The notes beneath the pieces are model-generated. The model was not told where the DNA came from, did no database searches, and saw only the letters and a list, made by a program, of their open reading frames with translations. This document shows, piece after piece, positions 35,901-44,735 of a stretch of DNA of 64,000 nt. Positions within the stretch are counted from its first letter, which is position 1, and each line of letters opens with the position of its first letter. The stretch is from DSVZ01 sp964568145 (GTDB taxonomy: Bacteria; Verrucomicrobiota; Verrucomicrobiia; Limisphaerales; J093), in the NCBI GenBank assembly GCA_964568145.1, contig CAZMOZ010000002.1, forward strand, positions 186,001-250,000, written 5' to 3'. Position numbers and translations under genes: made by a program.

Positions 35901-37490
35901 GTGAACCGCTGGATCGTGGCCGGTCTGTTGCTGGCGCTGGCGCTCGGCGCCGCCTTGCGCCTGCCGCGCCTCGAGGAGCGGCCGTTGCACACCGACGAGT
36001 CGGTCCACGCCTACAAGTTCGCCGGGCTCTGGGACCGCGGCGAGTACCGTTACGACCCGGACGAATACCACGGTCCGAGCCTGTATTACGCCACGCTGCC
36101 GTTTGCCTGGTTGAGCGGCGCGGCGAACTCCGACGAACTCCGCGAAGCCACGCTGCGGCTGGTGCCGCTGTTCTTTGGCCTCGCGCTGATCCTGCTCGTG
36201 GTTTTGATGGCCGATGCGCTGGGACCGCCGGGCGCCGTGACCGCCGGCCTGTTGACCGCGGTTTCGACAGCCTTCGCCTTCTACAGCCGTTATTACATCC
36301 ACGAGATGCTGCTGGTGTTCTTTGCCGGTCTGTTGGGCGCGGCGCTGTGGCGGTACACGCGCCGCCCGGCCTGGGGTTGGGCGGCGCTGGCGGGCGTGGC
36401 GCTGGGCTTGATGCACGCCACGAAGGAAACCTTCGTCCTCAACCTGGCCGCGATGGCCGTGGCCGGCGTCGCGGTGCTGGCGTTGGACCCAGATCGCCAC
36501 GAAGCCTGGCTCCGGCTGCGCGCATCAGGCCGGCCGGGGCACCTGGCCCTGGCCGCGGGAGTGGCGCTGGCCGTTTCGGTGACGTTCTTCACCTCGTTTT
36601 TCCAGCACGCCGGCGGGCCGCTCGATTCGCTGCGCACGTACCTGCCCTGGCTCCAACGCGCGGGCGGCGCCTCGCCGCATCTGCATCCGTGGACGTTTTA
36701 CCTCGAACGCCTGTTCTGGTTCCGCCCGGCGGCCGGACCGGTCTTCAGCGAATTGTTGATCGGCATCCTGGCGCTGGTCGGCGCGGCGGCGGCGTTCCTG
36801 CCGGACCGCTTCCCGCCGTTCCACCGCGGGCTGGCGCGGTTCCTGACTATTTACACCGTGGTTCTCATCGGCCTGTACTCGGTCATCGGCTACAAGACGC
36901 CGTGGTGCGTGCTGGGCTTCCTGCACGGCCTGATCCTGCTGGCGGGCGTGGGCGTGGCGGCGTTGTTCCGGTGGGCGCGCCTGCCGTGGCTGCGCGGGGT
37001 GTTGGCCGCGCTGCTGCTGGCCGCCGCGGCGCAGTTGGCCACACAGGCGCGCCGGGCCAACGGCGCATTCAGCACCGATCAGCGCAATCCGTGGGTGTAC
37101 GCCCACACCTCGAAGGACCTGCTGCGGCTGGTGGACCGCGTGCTGGGCGTCGCCCGCACCCACGGCGACCCCGCGCGGATGGAGATAAACGTCCTGGCCA
37201 CCGGCGGCGATTACTGGCCGCTGCCCTGGTACCTGCGCAGCCTCAAGGAAACCCGCTGGGCGGACGGCATCCCGGCCGATCCGTTTGCGCCGGTGGTGAT
37301 CGCCAGCGCGCGGCTCCACGCCAGCCTCGACGAGAAATCCGACAAACGCTGGATCAGCGCCGGCTACTACGAACACCGGCCGCGCGTGTTTCTGGAGCTG
37401 TTCGTCGAACTCGAGCTGTGGAAGCGCTACCTGGCCAGCCTGCCGCCGCCGCGAGACGACGAGGAAGACGTCGCGGACAACCGCCGCTGA
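35901..37490 (+). CDS. TIGR03663-type polytopic membrane protein (Agl23/glycosyltransferase-like)
   Basis: 529 residues from a GTG preceded by GGAGG at about 35889. Resembles GT-C glycosyltransferases: acidic motif EERPLHTDESVHAYKFAG in the first periplasmic loop, then YDPDEYHGPSLYYATLPFAW, and about 10-11 predicted helices, with FYSRYYIHEMLLVFFAGL and YKTPWCVLGFLHGLILLAG. The soluble tail contains NVLATGGDYWPLPWYLRSLK. TIGR03663 members are described as flippase-associated or dolichol-phosphate-type transferases in archaea and bacteria; donor and acceptor are unknown. The catalytic Asp-Glu of GT-C (HTDES) is present. Confidence 0.85.
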   Translation: MNRWIVAGLLLALALGAALRLPRLEERPLHTDESVHAYKFAGLWDRGEYRYDPDEYHGPSLYYATLPFAWLSGAANSDELREATLRLVPLFFGLALILLVVLMADALGPPGAVTAGLLTAVSTAFAFYSRYYIHEMLLVFFAGLLGAALWRYTRRPAWGWAALAGVALGLMHATKETFVLNLAAMAVAGVAVLALDPDRHEAWLRLRASGRPGHLALAAGVALAVSVTFFTSFFQHAGGPLDSLRTYLPWLQRAGGASPHLHPWTFYLERLFWFRPAAGPVFSELLIGILALVGAAAAFLPDRFPPFHRGLARFLTIYTVVLIGLYSVIGYKTPWCVLGFLHGLILLAGVGVAALFRWARLPWLRGVLAALLLAAAAQLATQARRANGAFSTDQRNPWVYAHTSKDLLRLVDRVLGVARTHGDPARMEINVLATGGDYWPLPWYLRSLKETRWADGIPADPFAPVVIASARLHASLDEKSDKRWISAGYYEHRPRVFLELFVELELWKRYLASLPPPRDDEEDVADNRR

Positions 37491-37794
37491 GTCCCGAGCC
37501 CCACGCTCCAAGCTCCAAGTCCACGTGTTGGGTTGCTCGCGTTATCCGGCCTGCCGCTGCACGATGAAGGCCGAGAACGCCGTGTCCTGAGGAGCCGAGC
37601 CGCTGGTTCGCTTCTCGCGCGGTGGACTCGCCTCGCCGGCTGTTCCGGCTTGGCGCCATTCCGACCCGGCTGTGTGCGGATTGCTTTCGCGTCCGGGTTC
37701 GCATTAGCTCCGGCGCGTGCCGCAGGTAAAACCGCGGCATCGCGGCGCGCCCCGGACCGTGTGGGTTGCCGAAACCGGCGTCGCCCCGCCCAAC
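37491..37794. other. Intergenic region
   Basis: About 300 bp. A short C-type phrase (CTCCAAGCTCCAAGTCCACG) follows the upstream stop; no other structure or ORF was recognised. Confidence 0.35.
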
Positions 37795-39246
37795 ATGTTC
37801 AAGCACCGGCGAAAATGGCTGCGGGCCCTGCGCTGGACCGCCCTCGCGGCGGGTCTGGCGACCCTGGTCGTTTTGTACGGCTGGCGGTACGGCTTCAGCG
37901 CGCTGCCCGAGCCGGGGCCGGGCCCGGCCTTCGATGCCGGCGAGTTCTTCGCGCCCGAAGACCCGCCGCCCTCCAACTTCTGGCATCACGTGCGCGCGCT
38001 GGCGCTCAAGCGGCCCTGGCAACCCAGGGCGGGCCGGCGGCCGGCCGGGGCGGCGCCATTGTCCCCCACGTCTTACGGGGTGGAATGGAACGAGCACCCC
38101 GCCGTGCGGGCCGCGATGGAGGCGGCGTTGACCGCCAGCGACTGGCGGCCGCCGCGCGCGTTGACCTCGGACGATCAGACCGCGCTCAGGTTGTTGCACC
38201 TCGCCGCCCGGCAACGCGCGGCGACCGCGGCGGACGATGCGGCCACAGCCTTGACTCTCTGGTTGGACGCGTGGCGCCTGCAGGCGGCGGTGGTGCCGGC
38301 CGCGGAGTTCCCGGCGTTTTTCGATGAACGGGGCCTGGAGGAACTGAATGCCTTTGAGGCCCGGATGTTCCGGCATCGGGCGCTTACGGGTCCGCGGCTG
38401 TCCTTGCCAGCCACGCGTCAGTTGCTCGATGGGCTGGCGGCGGTGGGGCGGCGGGCGAGCCGGCCGGCGGCGTCGTACGCGCGCCAGGTGCAGCAGGCGG
38501 CCGGGATGTTGCGGGCGGCGCGCCGCGCGGACTGGAGCCGGGTGGGGCGCGCCACGCGCGTGGCCGGGATGCTGATCCGGCAGGACGCCGTGCGGCTGGT
38601 CACGGACGTGCTGGACAGCATCAGCGGCTGGCGACAGCGGGGCGAGCCGGATTACCACGGCGCTGCGCACGTGCTGCGGCCGCTGGGGGAACTGTTCGCG
38701 GTGCTGCAAACCCTGGTGGCGCGCGAAGCGGACTTCGCCCGGATGGAAGCCGCGTGCGTTGGCCGCGCGCTCGCCGCCTTGCGCGAGCTGGCGTTGCCCG
38801 GGGCCGGCTCGGCGCCGTCCTGGCTGCCTGGACCGGCCAGCCCGCGGTCGTGGTGGCGGCGCGCCTTCGACCGCCCGGCGGTGTGGCGGGTGCCGCATCT
38901 GTTGCCCAATCCTCACGCCACGCTGGAAAGCTGGCAGCAATGGCAGTTGTACCTGGAATCCTGCCGCCTGACCCTGGCCTTGCGGGCGTTCCGCGATGCG
39001 CATGGCCGCTGGCCCGATCAACTCGACGAGCTGGTTCCGGAAATCCTCGAGGCCGTGCCGCGCGATCCGTTTGGCGCGGGCGCGCCGTTGCGTTACGCGC
39101 GCACGGGTGACACCTGGCGGTTCTGGTCGGTGGGCCCGGCGGGACGCGATCCGGCGCCCGAGGCGTCGGATGGCTCTCCGCAGTGGGTTTTCCGGTCCTC
39201 GGAACCGGACGCAACGCCGGCTAGCGGCGGCCGCTTCGGACGGTGA
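37795..39246 (+). CDS. Hypothetical membrane-anchored protein
   Basis: 483 residues from the ATG at 37795 (MFKHRRKWLRALRWTA). One N-terminal helix (about 14-32; TALAAGLATLVVLYGWRYGF) and a large extracytoplasmic, helix-rich region with many Ala/Arg. Near the C-terminus AFRDAHGRWPDQLDELVPEI followed by PRDPFGAGAPLRYARTGDTW and FWSVGPAGRD is a motif shared by PVC proteins with a pseudopilin-G-like tail, in which a short pilin-like end follows an uncharacterised body. No function is assigned. Its last 26 bp overlap the convergent glutaredoxin gene. A start further upstream (37717) is open but less likely. Confidence 0.72.
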   Translation: MFKHRRKWLRALRWTALAAGLATLVVLYGWRYGFSALPEPGPGPAFDAGEFFAPEDPPPSNFWHHVRALALKRPWQPRAGRRPAGAAPLSPTSYGVEWNEHPAVRAAMEAALTASDWRPPRALTSDDQTALRLLHLAARQRAATAADDAATALTLWLDAWRLQAAVVPAAEFPAFFDERGLEELNAFEARMFRHRALTGPRLSLPATRQLLDGLAAVGRRASRPAASYARQVQQAAGMLRAARRADWSRVGRATRVAGMLIRQDAVRLVTDVLDSISGWRQRGEPDYHGAAHVLRPLGELFAVLQTLVAREADFARMEAACVGRALAALRELALPGAGSAPSWLPGPASPRSWWRRAFDRPAVWRVPHLLPNPHATLESWQQWQLYLESCRLTLALRAFRDAHGRWPDQLDELVPEILEAVPRDPFGAGAPLRYARTGDTWRFWSVGPAGRDPAPEASDGSPQWVFRSSEPDATPASGGRFGR

Positions 39247-39541
39247 GACGGGGTTTGAGCCGCAGGCGGTTTGAGCGCGCGGATGATGAGGAAGACCGAC
39301 GCAAGTGCAGCGCGGCCGTGAGTTTGCGGCGGCTCCAACCGCTGATCACCCGGCCGTCCACGACCGTGATCGGCAGCACTTTGCGGTAGCCGAGCACGAC
39401 CTTGGCCAGAGACTTGGGTCGGGTCAGCACGTTGACTTCGTGGAAGGCGACGCGGTGTCGGCGGAGGAAGGCGCGGAGGCGGCGGCACAACAGACAACCG
39501 GGCAGCGTGTACAGCGTGACTGGCGGAGCGTCTGGGGCCAT
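39221..39541 (-). CDS. Glutaredoxin-like thioredoxin-fold protein
   Basis: 106 residues. VTLYTLPGCLLCRRLRAFLR has a CxxC redox motif (CLLC, Cys16/Cys19) in a glutaredoxin context, followed by FHEVNVLT, the cis-proline loop VLPITVVDGRVISGW (Pro57) and a helix SRRKLTAALHL. The C-terminal 25 residues (RRSSSSSARSNRLRLKP) are basic and probably disordered; they overlap the 3' end of the convergent gene. Likely a small cytosolic thiol-disulfide exchange protein of the glutaredoxin-family (PF05768/00462) type. Partners unknown. Confidence 0.8.
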   Translation of the reverse strand: MAPDAPPVTLYTLPGCLLCRRLRAFLRRHRVAFHEVNVLTRPKSLAKVVLGYRKVLPITVVDGRVISGWSRRKLTAALHLRRSSSSSARSNRLRLKPRLTVRSGRR

Positions 39542-39572
39542 GGCGGTGCCGGCCGGGTTGTCTGCCGGAGGG

Positions 39573-39648
39573 TGGTGGAGCCGAGGGGAGTCGAACCCCT
39601 GACCTTCTCATTGCGAACGAGACGCTCTACCAACTGAGCTACGACCCC
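39573..39648 (-). tRNA. tRNA-Ala (anticodon CGC)
   Basis: A complete cloverleaf read on the minus strand: acceptor GGGGTCG / CGGCTCC (with G-U pairs), D-arm GCTC-AGTTGGTA-GAGC, anticodon stem TCTCG/TGAGA with loop TTCGCAA (anticodon CGC), T-arm AGGGG-TTCGACT-CCCCT, discriminator A and encoded CCA. Reads GCG codons, abundant in this GC-rich genome. G1 at 39648. Confidence 0.93.
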
Positions 39649-39786
39649 GACCCTCTCCGGTGGCGGCGGTGGTTGCCGCGGCCACGCGGCTGACTATGCG
39701 GGCCCGTCCACGCGCCGCAAGCGCAAATCGGGCGCGGTTCAACGAGCGGGCGCATCGTGCGTGTGTGCCGGTCTGGTCATGACTTG

Positions 39787-39911
39787 ATGGGGTGAGACTC
39801 CGTCGAGCCAGGCTGTTTGGGCTCCGGTTCGTGGTTCATGAACCGAGGACTCAGGGCTGCGGATTCCGCGGCCGCAATTCGCGTCGGTGGGGCGAGACTC
39901 CGTCGAGCCCT
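39787..39911 (+). repeat. Repeats B3 and B4 with a C-type tract between
   Basis: B3 (GGGGTGAGACTCCGTCGAGCC, 39789-39809) and B4 (GGGGCGAGACTCCGTCGAGCC, 39889-39909) in direct orientation about 100 bp apart. Between them GGTTCGTGGTTCATGAACCG and GAGGACTCAGGGCTGCGG. Confidence 0.72.
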
Positions 39912-39942
39912 GACCTTCCAGGGCTGCGGTCATCAATCCGCG

Positions 39943-40037
39943 GTCCCCGCGCGGGCGGGTCGCCCGCGGCACGGACCCAGGCGAGGTTGCCTGGGCCGCC
40001 ACGGCCCGTCTGCCGCCGGCATGAAATTGAAATGCGC
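39943..40037 (+). repeat. Upstream repeat D, copy 1
   Basis: A block of about 95 bp with nested hairpins (CCGCGCGGGCGGGTCGCCCG, CCCAGGCGAGGTTGCCTGGG) ending ATGAAATTGAAATGCGCC. It matches 44736-44829 and lies 80 bp upstream of the ATG at 40118. Confidence 0.65.
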
Positions 40038-40117
40038 CGCGGACGCGCCATCCGCGCAAGTTTGCTTCCCTCGCCGCCGCGCCTGCGCTAGTTTGCCGCC
40101 GTCAGCACTTCCAAGTC

Positions 40118-40927
40118 ATGCGACCGCGCGCGCTTCAGCGATCAGCCGTCCGGGCCGGGACACCGTCCGGCTGGCATTGGCGGCTGTCCACCGCCGGCCC
40201 TGATCCGGCTCGCAGCCGGCCAGGCCAGCACGGATTCACCTTGATCGAATTGCTGGTGGTGATCGCGATCATCGCCGTGCTGGCGGGCTTGCTGTTGCCG
40301 GCCCTGGGCCGGGCAAAGGCGCGGGCCCAGGTGACCTTCTGCCAGAACAACGAACGCCAGCTTGCGTTGGCGCTGACGCTTTACGCGCACGACCACCGCG
40401 GGGTGTTCCCGCCGCGCGCCGACCAGAACCGCTGGCCCACACAGCTCCAGCCCGGCTACCAGGATGTGAAGGTGCTGCTCTGTCCGAACGATGCGACCAA
40501 CCGCGCCCGCCGCGCCGCCAGTCCCGGCGCGCGGCCGCCCGCGCCGGACGCGGCGCCGCGCAGCTTCATCATCAATGGCTGGAACGATTACTTCCAGGAG
40601 GTGCTGCGTCTGCCCTTTTCGGCCATCGGCGGCAAGAGCATAACCGAGAGCGCCATCACCAAACCCGGCGAGACCATCGTCTTCGGCGAGAAGGTCACGG
40701 GCTCGGAGCATTTTTACATGGATTGCTTCGAGGGCCAGGGCAACGACGTGGACCAGATCGAACGCGCGCGGCACCTGAGCGGTGGCCGGCAGTCGAATGT
40801 GGGTTACTCGAATTACGCCTTCGCCGACGGCAGTTCGCGGCTCGTGAAGCGCGGCCAGCTTCTTTACCCGCTCAATCTCTGGATGGTCACCGATTACTGG
40901 CGCACCAACCGCGTCTTCAGCAAATAG
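40118..40927 (+). CDS. Prepilin-type N-terminal cleavage/methylation protein (H-X9-DG type)
   Basis: 269 residues. A leader of about 37 residues ending GQHG precedes FTLIELLVVIAIIAVLAGLL, then LGRAKARAQVTFCQNNERQL and a globular domain: LALTLYAHDHRGVFPPRADQ, VKVLLCPNDATN, RHLSGGRQSNVGYSNYAFAD GSSR, the last fitting the H-X-DG ending of PVC prepilin-like proteins. The leader is much longer than in the two paralogues at the left end, and no palindrome like theirs is upstream; repeat D is there instead. Its stop is 49 bp before the RraA-like gene, so these may be co-transcribed. Confidence 0.85.
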   Translation: MRPRALQRSAVRAGTPSGWHWRLSTAGPDPARSRPGQHGFTLIELLVVIAIIAVLAGLLLPALGRAKARAQVTFCQNNERQLALALTLYAHDHRGVFPPRADQNRWPTQLQPGYQDVKVLLCPNDATNRARRAASPGARPPAPDAAPRSFIINGWNDYFQEVLRLPFSAIGGKSITESAITKPGETIVFGEKVTGSEHFYMDCFEGQGNDVDQIERARHLSGGRQSNVGYSNYAFADGSSRLVKRGQLLYPLNLWMVTDYWRTNRVFSK

Positions 40928-40976
40928 CCCCCGGGCGGCCGGTGGTTTTCCCAAACCTGTTCAATTTCCACGACAC

Positions 40977-41843
40977 ATGAACAACCCCCACCCATTCCCC
41001 ACCCTTGCCCCCGCCACACTGGCCGGCCTCGCGGTCTGCCTGTGGTTGTCCAGTCCGGCACACGGTGCCGAGCCGCCGGCGACCGCCGCGTTGCGCGCCG
41101 GCACGAATTTCATTGCCACGCCGGTGTTTTCCGCCGAGGCCGACGCCGCGCTGCTCAAACACTTCGAGGGCCTGCGTGTGGCCGATGTGTGCGACGGCAT
41201 GGACGCCGTGGGCCTGCCCAACCGCGGCCTCATGTCGCCCGACATCCATCCGCTCTGGCGCGACACCGAGCGGTACACACACCGGTTCGTGGGCATCGCC
41301 GTCACCACGCGCTACATCCCGACGCAGCTCCCGCACGCCGGCCAGATGAAGATCGAGGACTACGACAAGTGGGCGGGCGAGTGGTACACCCGGCGCTCGC
41401 CCGAGCCGTTCATGAACCTGTTGCGGCCCGGCTCCGCGCTGGTGATCGAAGACGCGCCGGACAGCGACGTGGGTTCCATCGGGTCGAACAACATCCTGGC
41501 GTGGAAACTCCGGGGCTGCGTCGGTGTCGTCACCAGCGCCACCGCGCGCGACACCGACGAAATCATCACCGAGAAGATTCCGCTGTACTTCAAGCGACCG
41601 GGACGCGGCATCCGGCCGGGGCGCAACGAAATCGAGTCCGTCAACCGCCCCGTGGTGGTGGGCGGCGTCACCGTCGTGCCCGGCGACGTGATCGTTGCCG
41701 ACAGCGACGGCGTGATCGTGGTGCCGCGGGCGCGGGCGGAGGAGGTGGCGCGTTACGCGCGGAAGATTCTCGACGGCGACAAGGCCGGCCGCCGCAGCCT
41801 GTACGAAAAGCTCGGTCTGCCGCCGGACGAATCCGTGAAGTGA
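40977..41843 (+). CDS. RraA/HMG-aldolase-family protein with signal peptide
   Basis: 288 residues. N-terminus MNNPHPFPTLAPATLAGLAV CLWLSSPAHGA reads as a Sec signal peptide, unusual because RraA-like proteins are cytosolic. The fold core is clear: GLRVADVCDGMDAVGLPNRG, FVGIAVTTRYIPTQ, SALVIEDAPDSDVGSIGSNN ILAWKLRGCVGVVTSATARD (the G-x-R-D region of class II pyruvate/HMG aldolases), VVVGGVTVVPGDVIVADSDG VIVVP. Some members are 4-hydroxy-4-methyl-2-oxoglutarate aldolases; others bind RNase E. Export suggests a sugar-acid or other extracytoplasmic substrate, but this is inference. Often such proteins were annotated as demethylmenaquinone methyltransferases, which is wrong. Confidence 0.88.
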   Translation: MNNPHPFPTLAPATLAGLAVCLWLSSPAHGAEPPATAALRAGTNFIATPVFSAEADAALLKHFEGLRVADVCDGMDAVGLPNRGLMSPDIHPLWRDTERYTHRFVGIAVTTRYIPTQLPHAGQMKIEDYDKWAGEWYTRRSPEPFMNLLRPGSALVIEDAPDSDVGSIGSNNILAWKLRGCVGVVTSATARDTDEIITEKIPLYFKRPGRGIRPGRNEIESVNRPVVVGGVTVVPGDVIVADSDGVIVVPRARAEEVARYARKILDGDKAGRRSLYEKLGLPPDESVK

Positions 41844-41864
41844 CACGCCCGGCGCGAGAGCCGT

Positions 41865-41886
41865 ACCACGCGCCTTGTCGCGTGGT
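41865..41886 (+). terminator. Hairpin after the RraA-like gene
   Basis: 8-bp stem ACCACGCG / CGCGTGGT with 6-nt loop, 22 bp after the stop. No T-run, so only a weak candidate. Confidence 0.4.
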
Positions 41887-42181
41887 TGAACAGACGAGCC
41901 TGTAGCCAACCCGGTTGGCCGGCGGTGGGGCGGCCAACCGTCCACCGCAATGCGAAGCCGGCTCCAACGCAGCGCTCAAGGGGGTAATCCGCAAAACTGG
42001 TTGCCATGCCGGGCGGGGTTGCCATACTCGACCCCGCTTGGGCGGCACCGGCAGACGTTCCCAACCGGGCTGGAGGATTGACAACGCAGGCCGAGAACCA
42101 GGCTTGCTTGACCAAGGTCCAAGTGGTGACAGCCGGTTTCCCCAGCCGAAGGGGGCGCTTCGGTTCACCGCCGCGCTGGCA
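41887..42181. other. Intergenic region before tRNA-Thr
   Basis: About 300 bp. Holds GC-rich inverted phrases (CCAACCCGGTTGG; GGCGGCCAACCG) and a lone TTGACA at 42078 without a matching -10. No ORF is credible. Confidence 0.35.
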
Positions 42182-42256
42182 GCCAGTGTAGCTCAGTGGC
42201 AGAGCAACGGTTTCGTAAACCGTAGGTCGTCGGTTCGACCCCGACCACTGGCTCCA
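42182..42256 (+). tRNA. tRNA-Thr (anticodon CGT)
   Basis: Acceptor GCCAGTG / CACTGGC, D-arm GCTCAGTGGCAGAGC, anticodon stem ACGGT/ACCGT with loop TTCGTAA (anticodon CGT), T-loop GGTTCGACCCC, discriminator T and encoded CCA. Reads ACG codons. A short poly-AT stretch (ATTAATTGCTTTTACAT) follows and may help end transcription. Confidence 0.94.
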
Positions 42257-42427
42257 TATTAATTGCTTTTACATAAAGGAGTTGCGTAGGCGGTGGCAGG
42301 CAACTTGTCTGCAAGACTTCAGCGAACTCGTTGTCCGGCACCGACTGGCCCGTCACTGGAACTCACAGCCCCACCACGGTCCGCGTCCCGCATTCAGCCT
42401 TGTTCAGGCTCTTCTGCAAAGAGCGAT

Positions 42428-42484
42428 GAAACCGAAGTTGGGCAGGCGGGATGCACTGCGCTACGGCCAACTTCGGTTTCCGGG
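42428..42484. repeat. Stem-loop repeat family A, copy A6
   Basis: GAAACCGAAGTTGGGCAGGC ... GGCCAACTTCGGTTTCCGGG; reverse-orientation loop CGGGATGCACTGCGCTAC, almost identical to A5. Confidence 0.8.
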
Positions 42485-42491
42485 ATGAACC

Positions 42492-42641
42492 AAGGCGGCG
42501 ACGCTGGATCATTCCCACATCGTGCCGGTCTGTGAAGTGGGCGAGGTAGGGAGGCGGCTCTTTCTCACAATGCGCTTCGTCGAGGGAGGGACACTTGCGC
42601 AACGTGTGATGGCAGCGGGCAATCCGAGGCGGGAGCGCCCC
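42492..42641 (+). pseudogene. Relic of a Hanks-type Ser/Thr protein kinase
   Basis: A 50-codon stretch without start or flanking domain reads KAATLDHSHIVPVCEVGEVG RRLFLTMRFVEGGTLAQRVM. This corresponds to the N-lobe of bacterial Ser/Thr kinases around beta4-beta5 and the hinge (LDHPHIVPIYEVGE, MRFVEGG). Both sides are unrelated, and the reading frame has no ATP-binding loop or catalytic loop, so it is a decayed fragment between repeat A6 and the TPR gene. Confidence 0.65.
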
Positions 42642-42775
42642 GGGTCGGCAGGGCGAGGCCGCCGGGCGCCACCGCAATCCAGCGCGCTTCCTCATAAAAG
42701 CAGCGACGTGTCCCGGAATGGCGCGCGCACTCCGCGCTTGCCTGCGGCCCGGCCGCCCGCATTCTGCGCGTGACC

Positions 42776-44626
42776 ATGCAATCCCCCTCCTGGAAGGAGC
42801 GGTTGAGCGAGAAACTGGCGGATTACCCGCTCTTGCGGACGTTGCTGCTCAACCCGTGGTTTGCCCTGGCGTTCTTTGCGGTCGCCCTGCTCGGCCTGGG
42901 CACCGCCGTCTGCCTGCCCAAGGTGTGGCTGACCACCCCGCCGGACTTCACGCCGGTCATCAAGATCAGCATCCTGGACATGATCCAGGCGCGCTCGCTG
43001 CGGGCCTCGGCGCGCCGGCACGCCGAGGCGGGCCGGCACCGCGAGGCGGCCATCGCCTGGCAGTCCGCCACGGCCAACGACCCCGGCAACCTCGAGCTGC
43101 ACCGGGCGCTGTTTCGTCATCTGGCGCAGGCGCCGGTAATGCCGCTGTCCCAAGTGAACCGCGCTTTTCGGGGCATCGCCTGGATGCTGCAACTTGGCGC
43201 GACCAACCAGACGGACCTCGAATTGGTGGCCACGGCGCTGGACCGGTACGGCCTTTCGGAAGATGTGTTCACCCTGTTGTCGCCGCAGGCCGGCCGGCTT
43301 TCGCCGTCGCTCGAAGCGGCTTACTTGAAGGCGCTGTTCCAGGTGGGGCGGTACGACGAGTTTGGCCGGCGCTGGGAGCGGGTGCAACCGCAGGTTGCCG
43401 CCGATGCCGAACTGGCGCTCTGCCACGCCGCGTACGTGGCCGGCTGGGGGTCGTTGGAAGACGCCGCCACCGCCCGCCAGCAGGTGCAGCAGGCCCTGGA
43501 CGATCCCCGGCTGGGGACTTACGCCTGCCGGCTGGAGATGTCCGTGTGCGCGCAACGCCTCGACGTGACGGGGTACCAGGAGGCGTTGCGGCGGTTGCAG
43601 GCCGGCTCCCACGACCGGGTGCTGGACCACGTCCGCTACTGGCGGCTGTTGCACGCCACCGGCCGGACGGCCGAGGCACGCGCGCGCGCGAACACCTTCA
43701 ACCGCCCGCCGCAGTCGGGTCACGAGGTGGTGCAAATGGCGGAGGTCTTGATCGCCCTGGGGCTCAACGCCGAGTGCCTCGATTTCCTGCAACGCCAGGT
43801 GCGGGAGTTCGGCCGGAGCTACAGCATCTGGAGCGTCGCCGTCTGGGCGGCGTACGCGGATGTCCTGATCGCCGGGCGGAACTGGGAGCAGTTGAAGGAA
43901 GTCGCCCTGGAGATGCGCGCCCTGCCGGCCGGGGCGCAGGCGGCGCTGGGCGGCTTCAGCCAGTTCCTGGAAGGCCGGGTGGCGTACGTGCAAGGCTCGC
44001 CGGCCGCCGCCCGGGCGGCGTTCACCGAGGCGGTGCGGCTGGGCTTCCCGCTCGGCCGGGTGGGGGTGCGCGTGGCCCGGCAGCTCAATCAAATGGGCTT
44101 CGCGGACCTCGCGCTCGAGACGTTGCGGCCGCTGGAGCCGCGCTTCGAGAACGACCTGTTATACTGGAAGGTGGTCTTCGACGCCAGCTACGCCCTGCGG
44201 GCGGACGACACGCTGCTGCTGCGCGCCGCCGCGCGGGCTTACGAACTGGCGCCGCAAAGCACGGAATGGAAGTTCAACTACGCCGCCGCGCTGCTCATCG
44301 GCCGGCGCCGCCCCGAGCAGGCGCTGAGCCTGACGCTGGACCTGCTCGAAACAGACGGTCGCACCCCCGGCGGCCTCATCAACCACGCCATCGCCCTGAG
44401 CCTCAATCATCGTTACGACGACGCGGCGGAAATCCTCCGGGAGATCAACCCCGAGCGCCTGAACGAACCCCAGCGCGTGGCCTACCAGATGGCTTGGCTG
44501 GACATCTACTACGAAGCCGACAATTGGGCGGGGGTGCGGGAAAGCCTGCGTCACGTTGACCCCGCCGGGCTTTTCCCCTGCCAACAACGGTGGATTGAGG
44601 AAATCCGCCAGGCGATGCCCAAGTAG
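42776..44626 (+). CDS. Membrane-anchored tetratricopeptide-repeat protein
   Basis: 616 residues from the ATG at 42776 (MQSPSWKERLSEKLAD; a GTG two codons earlier is also open). One helix (about 27-46, NPWFALAFFAVALLGLGTAV) then a long alpha-solenoid. Helical pairs resembling TPR/Sel1 units: ARRHAEAGRHREAAIAWQSA TANDPGNLELHRALFRHL (residues about 78-115), PLSQVNRAFRGIAWMLQLGA, AYLKALFQVGRYDEFGRRWE, AARAYELAPQSTEWKFNYAA, and INHAIALSLNHRYDDAAEIL. No enzymatic domain. Probably a periplasmic scaffold; the partner is unknown. Stem-loop A7 follows 16 bp after the stop. Confidence 0.8.
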   Translation: MQSPSWKERLSEKLADYPLLRTLLLNPWFALAFFAVALLGLGTAVCLPKVWLTTPPDFTPVIKISILDMIQARSLRASARRHAEAGRHREAAIAWQSATANDPGNLELHRALFRHLAQAPVMPLSQVNRAFRGIAWMLQLGATNQTDLELVATALDRYGLSEDVFTLLSPQAGRLSPSLEAAYLKALFQVGRYDEFGRRWERVQPQVAADAELALCHAAYVAGWGSLEDAATARQQVQQALDDPRLGTYACRLEMSVCAQRLDVTGYQEALRRLQAGSHDRVLDHVRYWRLLHATGRTAEARARANTFNRPPQSGHEVVQMAEVLIALGLNAECLDFLQRQVREFGRSYSIWSVAVWAAYADVLIAGRNWEQLKEVALEMRALPAGAQAALGGFSQFLEGRVAYVQGSPAAARAAFTEAVRLGFPLGRVGVRVARQLNQMGFADLALETLRPLEPRFENDLLYWKVVFDASYALRADDTLLLRAAARAYELAPQSTEWKFNYAAALLIGRRRPEQALSLTLDLLETDGRTPGGLINHAIALSLNHRYDDAAEILREINPERLNEPQRVAYQMAWLDIYYEADNWAGVRESLRHVDPAGLFPCQQRWIEEIRQAMPK

Positions 44627-44642
44627 CGGTCTGCCGGCGGCG

Positions 44643-44714
44643 GTTGAACCCGAAAACCGAAGTTGCGCGTGGCGCCGGATTCCCCTTCGGCTCAACTGCG
44701 GTTTTCGGATTCGG
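44643..44714. repeat. Stem-loop repeat family A, copy A7
   Basis: GTTGAACCCGAAAACCGAAG ... CTCAACTGCGGTTTTCGGAT, directly behind the TPR gene. Confidence 0.78.
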
Positions 44715-44735
44715 GGCTCCAGTCGGTAGAGCGCA

